Shown: in pieces, positions 59,364-64,000 of the stretch
Numbering within the stretch: the first letter of the stretch is position 1
Layout: each line of letters starts with the position of its first letter
NCBI GenBank assembly: GCA_028456385.1
Contig: JALNQF010000088.1
Location: 62,001 to 126,000 of the forward strand
Length of the DNA: 64,000 bases
Source: Ophiosphaerella korrae
Taxonomy: Eukaryota > Ascomycota > Dothideomycetes > Pleosporales > Phaeosphaeriaceae
Direction: 5' to 3'
The notes under the pieces: generated by a model
Database searches by the model: none
Told to the model about the DNA's origin: nothing
What the model saw: the letters and a program-made list of their open reading frames with translations, nothing else
Position numbers and translations under genes: made by a program

Positions 59364-60843
59364 GGCGATGGATCAGCTCAAGTTGCACGGAAGACTGAAG
59401 AAGAGTGCTACAAGGCAGGTATTGAATCGGAAATAAAGCTCCACTTACGCATGGTTAGGCCAGGTGACGCGGCAGTTCGGCCGACTTTGGGACCCCTAAC
59501 AGTGATGTGCTGCAATCGAAATATTTGGAACAATAAGGCTGTCGATTGTGTTTGTGAATAGATGCTGGGTCTGGAATGGCGTTTGGGGGCTGAAACCGTT
59601 GGAGTGTATTGCTGTCAATGTTTCGGCGAACAAGCGCGCCGTTGCACTACAGAGCGGGAGGCGCAGGTTTGTGGCTGGGCAGAATCCAGGTACCGTTGCC
59701 TTGAGTATAAGGCTTTGCAAAGCCCTGTGCTACGTAAATAAGTAGTGTGCGAAAGGACCGATGTGTCTGAAGAAGGGGGAAAACACCGGGTGCTAATGAG
59801 GTAATTAAACGTGATGATGGGAGTAGCGTGCGATGAAGCAGGTGGCGCGCTGCTTCAAAGCCACGAGAGACTAACAGATCTAACAAGGTAGGGCGAGGCG
59901 AAGTCAAGGAACTCAGGCGGCAGTGCAGAGTAAATACAAATTCATCCATCATGTCCACCATGGATCCACAGGGCCAAGCTCACACGTCATGATTTCAAGC
60001 TGCGGCTAGAAGGCTTGAGTGGCCTTGGAACAAGGGATGACGCTGGCTGGAAATCTGGGCGATGACGGCAAGACCTTGGATTTACGCGGCGGTAATGCTT
60101 AACTGGTCCGCTTTGAAACCATGTGCTGTGCGGTACTGCATCGTCACTCACATCTGCCATATCTGTATGGCGGCTTTTTGGCCATTCCTTGCCTTTCTGT
60201 TCCTAGCCATCTAACGCTTCTGGGCTTTATGCAGCAGCCTTGGAAGCGTTGTTTCATAGTCTGATGCACGAGTGCGCCAATCCGCTCAAAAGAGTTCACC
60301 GCTAAACCAGCATTGCATCGTGCATGTGTCATGTTTGTACAGCCACTGTTAGTAGTTTCCTTGCAGGCGCAATCTGCTGCACAATCAAAGTGGCTTCGAA
60401 GTTGGCCCTGTTGCTCCCGCCAATCGTATCTTCGACCGAACGACCGAATAACACGCATTGCGTATTTTCAGCTTCACCAGGATTTGAACGTGTAGACACA
60501 AATGAGCACTAATATCGGATGAGCAGCACCTTCTCATTTCCTATTCAGGTAGCCAGTGGCAAGGCAGGCTCATGTGCTAACTGCGGTACCAAATGGCTCT
60601 ATGCAAAAGTGAGCGTGCGCAAGACCATACTGCTAACTATTAGGGCATACTCAAAGCCAATTCGGTCTGTCGTTATGAAGTGCACACCCTGCCTCCAGTT
60701 ATGCATCTTCTAATAAGCTCAAGAGGCTCGCGCAATCGAACTAAATTGTACTCCAAACAAGACACCCAGACGCCTCACGACTATCATTCTTACACAAGCA
60801 CGCTAACCCCCAAAGCCTGCTCTAGACTTGGAAGACGTCCAAC
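59364..60843. other. Intergenic, upstream of the Ca2+/H+ exchanger
   Basis: About 1.5 kb. A GTAAGT at about 59450 on the minus strand could begin a 5'-leader intron of the exchanger gene. A possible small two-exon frame on the plus strand near 60520-60846 is discussed in the findings. No other gene or RNA recognised. Confidence 0.4.
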
Positions 60844-61447
60844 CTAAGGGTCTTGCACCTTATGGTCACCCTTGATCACATCCGCATATGTTGGTGGTGG
60901 CCCCTCGGGCTGACTCGAGCTTCCCTCACCATCCTGCTGGCCTTGACCCTGTGGTTCCGGTGCAGACACCTTCTTTGCCTTCACATTCTTCTGCTGTTGG
61001 CCCGCAAAGCTGCCCACGCCACCGGTCTGCTGTCCCGGGAACTGCCCACCGTTAGGCTGACTTCCGACGGTGCCGTAGCTGGGCTGCCCTTGATGACGCC
61101 TAGGCTGCTCATGCGCAATAACATAGTATGTCGTTCTTCCGTTACCATGCTCGCCATCGGACACCTGTTGGTATTGGTCGTAGGTTTCGGGGTTTTGCAG
61201 GATGATGTACCAGGCGTGCAGGAGACCAGGGAGGACACCGAGACAGCAGAGCGCGATGTTGATGACGGAGTCGGCTGAGCAGATACCCTTCTTTACCCAT
61301 ACTAGAGGGCTGGTTAGCCGCCGCTGTGTCCATGTCTACGAGCGCAAAAGACACTGGTGCCTGGAGCCTCGTGGGGGGCAAATACGTACCTCCAATGGGC
61401 GGGAAGAGTACCGAGAGGAGCATCAAAAAGCAGTCGGTGCCGCACAT
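60844..61447 (-). CDS. Pmp3/UPF0057-family proteolipid with PY motif (Sna3/Sna4-like)
   Basis: Two exons, 61447-61390 and 61301-60844, with an 88-bp intron (GTACGT...CCTCTAG), 171 residues. The first 55 residues are the Pmp3 fold: a short hydrophobic helix (FLMLLSVLFPPIGVWVKKG) and a second (INIALCCLGVLPGLLHAWYI) followed by ILQNPE. This is the whole of a Pmp3 protein; here a 115-residue hydrophilic tail rich in Gln, Gly and Pro follows. Near its end is PPPTY, a PPxY motif of the type that recruits Rsp5/NEDD4 ubiquitin ligases. Yeast Sna3 and Sna4 have the same combination and travel to the vacuole. Location (endosome or vacuole membrane) is inferred from that. Confidence 0.88.
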
Positions 61448-61670
61448 ATTGGTGATTATCTGTGGTATTGAGATCTTAATCTGATGTTGGAGACTGTGAG
61501 GTTCGGTGTTGCGTATCGCAGTGGATGGTTGTTCAGTGTCACCTGAGTTAGGTACTTGGGGTCTGATGACGCAATTGCACAGCCACGTCCCTCGCGCTTT
61601 GGTCACTCGCTTCACAGCTCACTGAACACTCATGAGAAATAGCTGAATGTGATGTGATATATTCTCAAAT

Positions 61671-62938
61671 CTACTCCTTGCCTCCAAGGTATCTATAGAC
61701 AACTGAGAAATCCCGCCCCTTGCAATTCTCATCCTTTTCCGCAGCATCGTAGAGCGCTCTTGCAGCCTCGCCAAGCGCGAGCTTGACATCTGCCTCGGCA
61801 GCAGCCTTGAGTGCGAGCTTCAAGTCTTTGCTTGCAAGAGCAACTCCAAAACCTCCCTCATATCCTCTGCCCGCTGGCGCACCTTCAACGACCCCAGGCA
61901 CAGGATTGTTGACTTCACTTGGCCAACACTTGCCGGTGCTGATATTGATCATACTAGCAAGCGCTTTCGGATCGAGACCCCATTTGATACCCATGTTCAT
62001 GGCCTCTGCAGTTGCAATGTTGTTGAGTGCTAACAAGTAGTTGTTTGCTAGCTTGCCCTTTAGACCAGCACCCTGCTCGCCAAGATGTAACACTCGCCGA
62101 CCCATCAGGGAGAGGACCTTGGTGGTTCGTTCGACCGCCTCCGGTGCGGCACCTATCATGAATGTGAGTGTGCCAGCCTGAGCGCCAACAACACCACCGG
62201 ACATGGGAGCGTCGATGAAAGTGCCTTGACCAGACGAGTGAGCGGCTTTTGCCACCTCGCTCGAGGTCGTAGGATCGATAGTAGAGCAATCAATGAACAG
62301 TCGCTCTTTGTTGACAAATCCTTCTGACAGAAGTGATGCTGGCTCAAGCATTGCTTTGAAAACACCCTTCACATGCTGTGGCTCTGGCAGAGATGTAACA
62401 ACGGTTTCCTGTGCCATGTCAGTCATGATACCTCACAGTGACAAGCAACAGGTGTGACGTGGGAAAGCTTGCATCAGAGGATTGGCTATAATTGTGGTGT
62501 AATCAGGACAAGAGTCACAAGTGACTCCCAACTTAGATCATGGATAGAACAAATGGATCATCATGCAAAGAAAGATAGTGAGATGAGGCGCACATACCGC
62601 TTTTTCGGCGACTTCACGAACATTATCGGCAACCCGAACACCTTGTGGATGCTCTTCAAGGAACTTCTTGGTAGCGGCGGTGTTCACATCATGGACGAAG
62701 AGTGTGTCTTCTGCCGGAATTTTCGCCCTCAAATTTCTTGCCATGGGGTAGCCTGCCAGCACGATTAGTACAAGACAAAGTCATGTGAGCATCAGAACTA
62801 ACCCATCCGCCCAAGGCCTATGAAACCCCATGTGGCTTGCAAGTTCTGTGAGTTTGAGAAGCATCTTCGTGAGCCTGTCCGCACTGCAATTGGAGATAGC
62901 CTCCGCAGAGGTGACACTACCGCTGATGCCGTCCGCAT
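61671..62938 (-). CDS. 3-hydroxyisobutyrate dehydrogenase, mitochondrial
   Basis: Three exons: 62938-62803, 62752-62598 and 62408-61671, with introns of 50 bp (GTTAGT...GGCAG) and 189 bp (GTATGT...GCACAG); 342 residues. The N-terminus MRTASAVVSPLRRLSPIAVR is an Arg/Ser-rich mitochondrial presequence. The Rossmann motif GFIGLGRMGYPMA is rebuilt across intron 1. Further motifs are TSLPEP, FIDCSTIDP, DAPMSGGVVGAQAGTL and the catalytic lysine in GAGLKGKLANNY. It oxidises 3-hydroxyisobutyrate to methylmalonate semialdehyde with NAD+ in valine breakdown. Length matches the family (about 330 with presequence). The second intron is long for this window, but no alternative joins EKA to ETVVTSLPE. Confidence 0.94.
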
Positions 62939-63754
62939 GTTGTGGTCCCTGAATTAGTGGTGACCACTCTAAGGATTGGAGTCGAAAGCCGAGATGTGCT
63001 GTGGGATGCGGTTGGATGCGGTCTCCGCTCTTGGGTCAGACTTGCTCAGCCGAGGTCAATAATTGATTTCTGAAGGCAACCCATCGCGCGGCATGGAAGC
63101 CATGATTAAATAGATACGGTAGTCGGCGCATGGAGGCCAACCTACCAAACCTCCACTGACAAGGTGCTTGTGCGATGTGAACAGGACCGAGTGTTCCAAG
63201 GTTGTTCGTGTGCGAAAAATAATTCCATTCGGCTAACTAAGTAGAGGCGCTTATCCTTGCGCTAACCACCAAAATGGACTTAATCTCTTCTCCGGCCGCA
63301 ATTGGCTAATGAAGGTTGGCCTCCCTTCCCTTCATAACGGAACAAAGAGCCGCTCTACACATCGAACTATTCTACGTTTTAGAAGTAGCATGTATTGTAT
63401 TTGCCTGACAAACTTTTATACCAGAGGAGAGCATACTTCGTATGGGCCTATTATCTCTATGCTGCCAGATCGTAACAACCATTCACGTCAGTAACTATTG
63501 AAGGTTGACTGGGAACGCATTGCTTGCAACACTCTACTTGAAGCACATAAAATCTTCCCTAGCGATCCCAACGGCATGTCTGGGTAGTATGTAGTTGGTA
63601 AGATGAGACATTCACTTGTTGAAGCATGAGCAATCGAAGACGAGAAGATAAAAGCCATTAATGATAGATAAAGTATCTTGGGTATCTTGTAGTAAATAGC
63701 ATATAGCTAAATTTTGGACTTCTTGGTCCCGGGCATGCACACAATGCAGTTTTG
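62939..63754. other. Intergenic
   Basis: About 800 bp with no recognisable gene. It contains the presumed promoter of the dehydrogenase and the 3' flank of the edge gene. Confidence 0.4.
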
Positions 63755-63988
63755 CTAATTCGAGTTTGGGTCTCCATCGTTTTCCTCCTCGTCTGATTCA
63801 TCTGAGATCTCGATGAGATCGTCAGCAGCTCGTTTCGTGGACGATTTCTTCTTGGTCCCTTTACTACTTGAGGGAACGCTGATAGCATCCAGGAACTGGT
63901 CGTTGCTGAGATTCGAATAGAGTTTTGGAGCACTCGCAGGGTTTGAGACAAATAGACACTCGTCGTAAGCTTGGTACGCATCAGGGTC
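63755..63988 (-). CDS. 3' exon of an unrecognised gene, truncated by the window edge
   Basis: On the minus strand an acceptor (GATATAG) at 63989-63995 opens a 78-codon exon starting DPDAYQAYDECLFV. It ends in a Ser/Lys-rich and then acidic tail (KGTKKKSSTKR, IEISDESDEEENDGDPN) and a TAG at 63755-63757. The acidic tail and basic patch suggest a nuclear protein, and IEISDESDEEE resembles a SUMO-interacting motif. The rest of the gene lies to the right of the window, so the family cannot be named. Confidence 0.6.
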   Translation of the reverse strand, partial: DPDAYQAYDECLFVSNPASAPKLYSNLSNDQFLDAISVPSSSKGTKKKSSTKRAADDLIEISDESDEEENDGDPNSN

Positions 63989-64000
63989 CTATATCACCAC

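Noticed and set aside
60470..60500. GGATTTGAAC, resembling an antisense tRNA T-loop
   Set aside because: No pairing stem around the loop on either strand.
1..64000. CRISPR arrays, bacterial operons, prophage or insertion sequences
   Set aside because: The window is fungal nuclear DNA; no spaced direct repeats or bacterial-type gene organisation were seen.

Overview
The window is nuclear DNA from a filamentous ascomycete. Genes carry short introns (about 40-60 bp, occasionally 130-190 bp) with GT..AG ends and CTAAC/CTGAC-type branch sites. It encodes fungal-only regulators (XlnR/Xyr1 and NirA-type Zn2Cys6 factors), an AA9 lytic polysaccharide monooxygenase and a STAND/NLR-type gene. Protein similarity recalled from memory points to Dothideomycetes, probably Pleosporales; that placement is inference.

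Layout. 1-3184: 3' end of the cohesin loader Scc2/Mis4. About 3790-4618: a broken, unrecognised reading frame. 5669-7174: aldehyde dehydrogenase. 7175-11736: gene-poor, with a possible 5S rRNA relic near 10.1 kb. 11737-15024: xlnR/xyr1 with a 17-nt microexon. 15025-24689: 9.7 kb without a recognisable gene. 24690-27167: DBP7 helicase. 27564-31250: NB-ARC/TPR (NLR-like) gene with several stops and frameshifts. 32110-33680: decayed CYP52-like P450. 34034-35235: pantothenate synthetase. 35758-36368: small single-pass membrane protein whose tail is encoded partly by telomere-like TTAGGG units. 36857-39765: large fungal protein split by an in-frame TAA and an upstream frame break. 41279-43014: AA9 monooxygenase. 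43164-44189: ribose-5-phosphate isomerase, divergent from the NEDD8-activating enzyme subunit at 44420-46314. 46700-48159: RAD18. 48864-51697: nirA. 52339-56450: SNF2/RING ATPase. 57505-59363: vacuolar Ca2+/H+ exchanger. 60844-61447: Pmp3/Sna-type proteolipid with a PY motif. 61671-62938: mitochondrial 3-hydroxyisobutyrate dehydrogenase. 63755-63988: 3' exon of an unrecognised gene running off the edge.

Most intact genes are single-copy housekeeping genes (cohesion, ribosome biogenesis, pantothenate, pentose phosphate, neddylation, DNA repair, calcium, valine catabolism). The metabolic regulators are XlnR (hemicellulose and xylose use) and NirA (nitrate assimilation). XlnR, the AA9 enzyme and ribose-5-phosphate isomerase fit plant-biomass and pentose use, but they are 20-30 kb apart and not a cluster. 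The stretch at 27-40 kb stands out: three genes there are broken, two of them of the kind linked to fungal non-self recognition, and three of the premature stops could each come from a single C-to-T change at a glutamine codon. I did not find a convincing undescribed system. The best leads are this decay zone, the 5S-like relic, the frameshifted frame near 4.5 kb, the minisatellite at 57.0 kb and the two gene-poor stretches.
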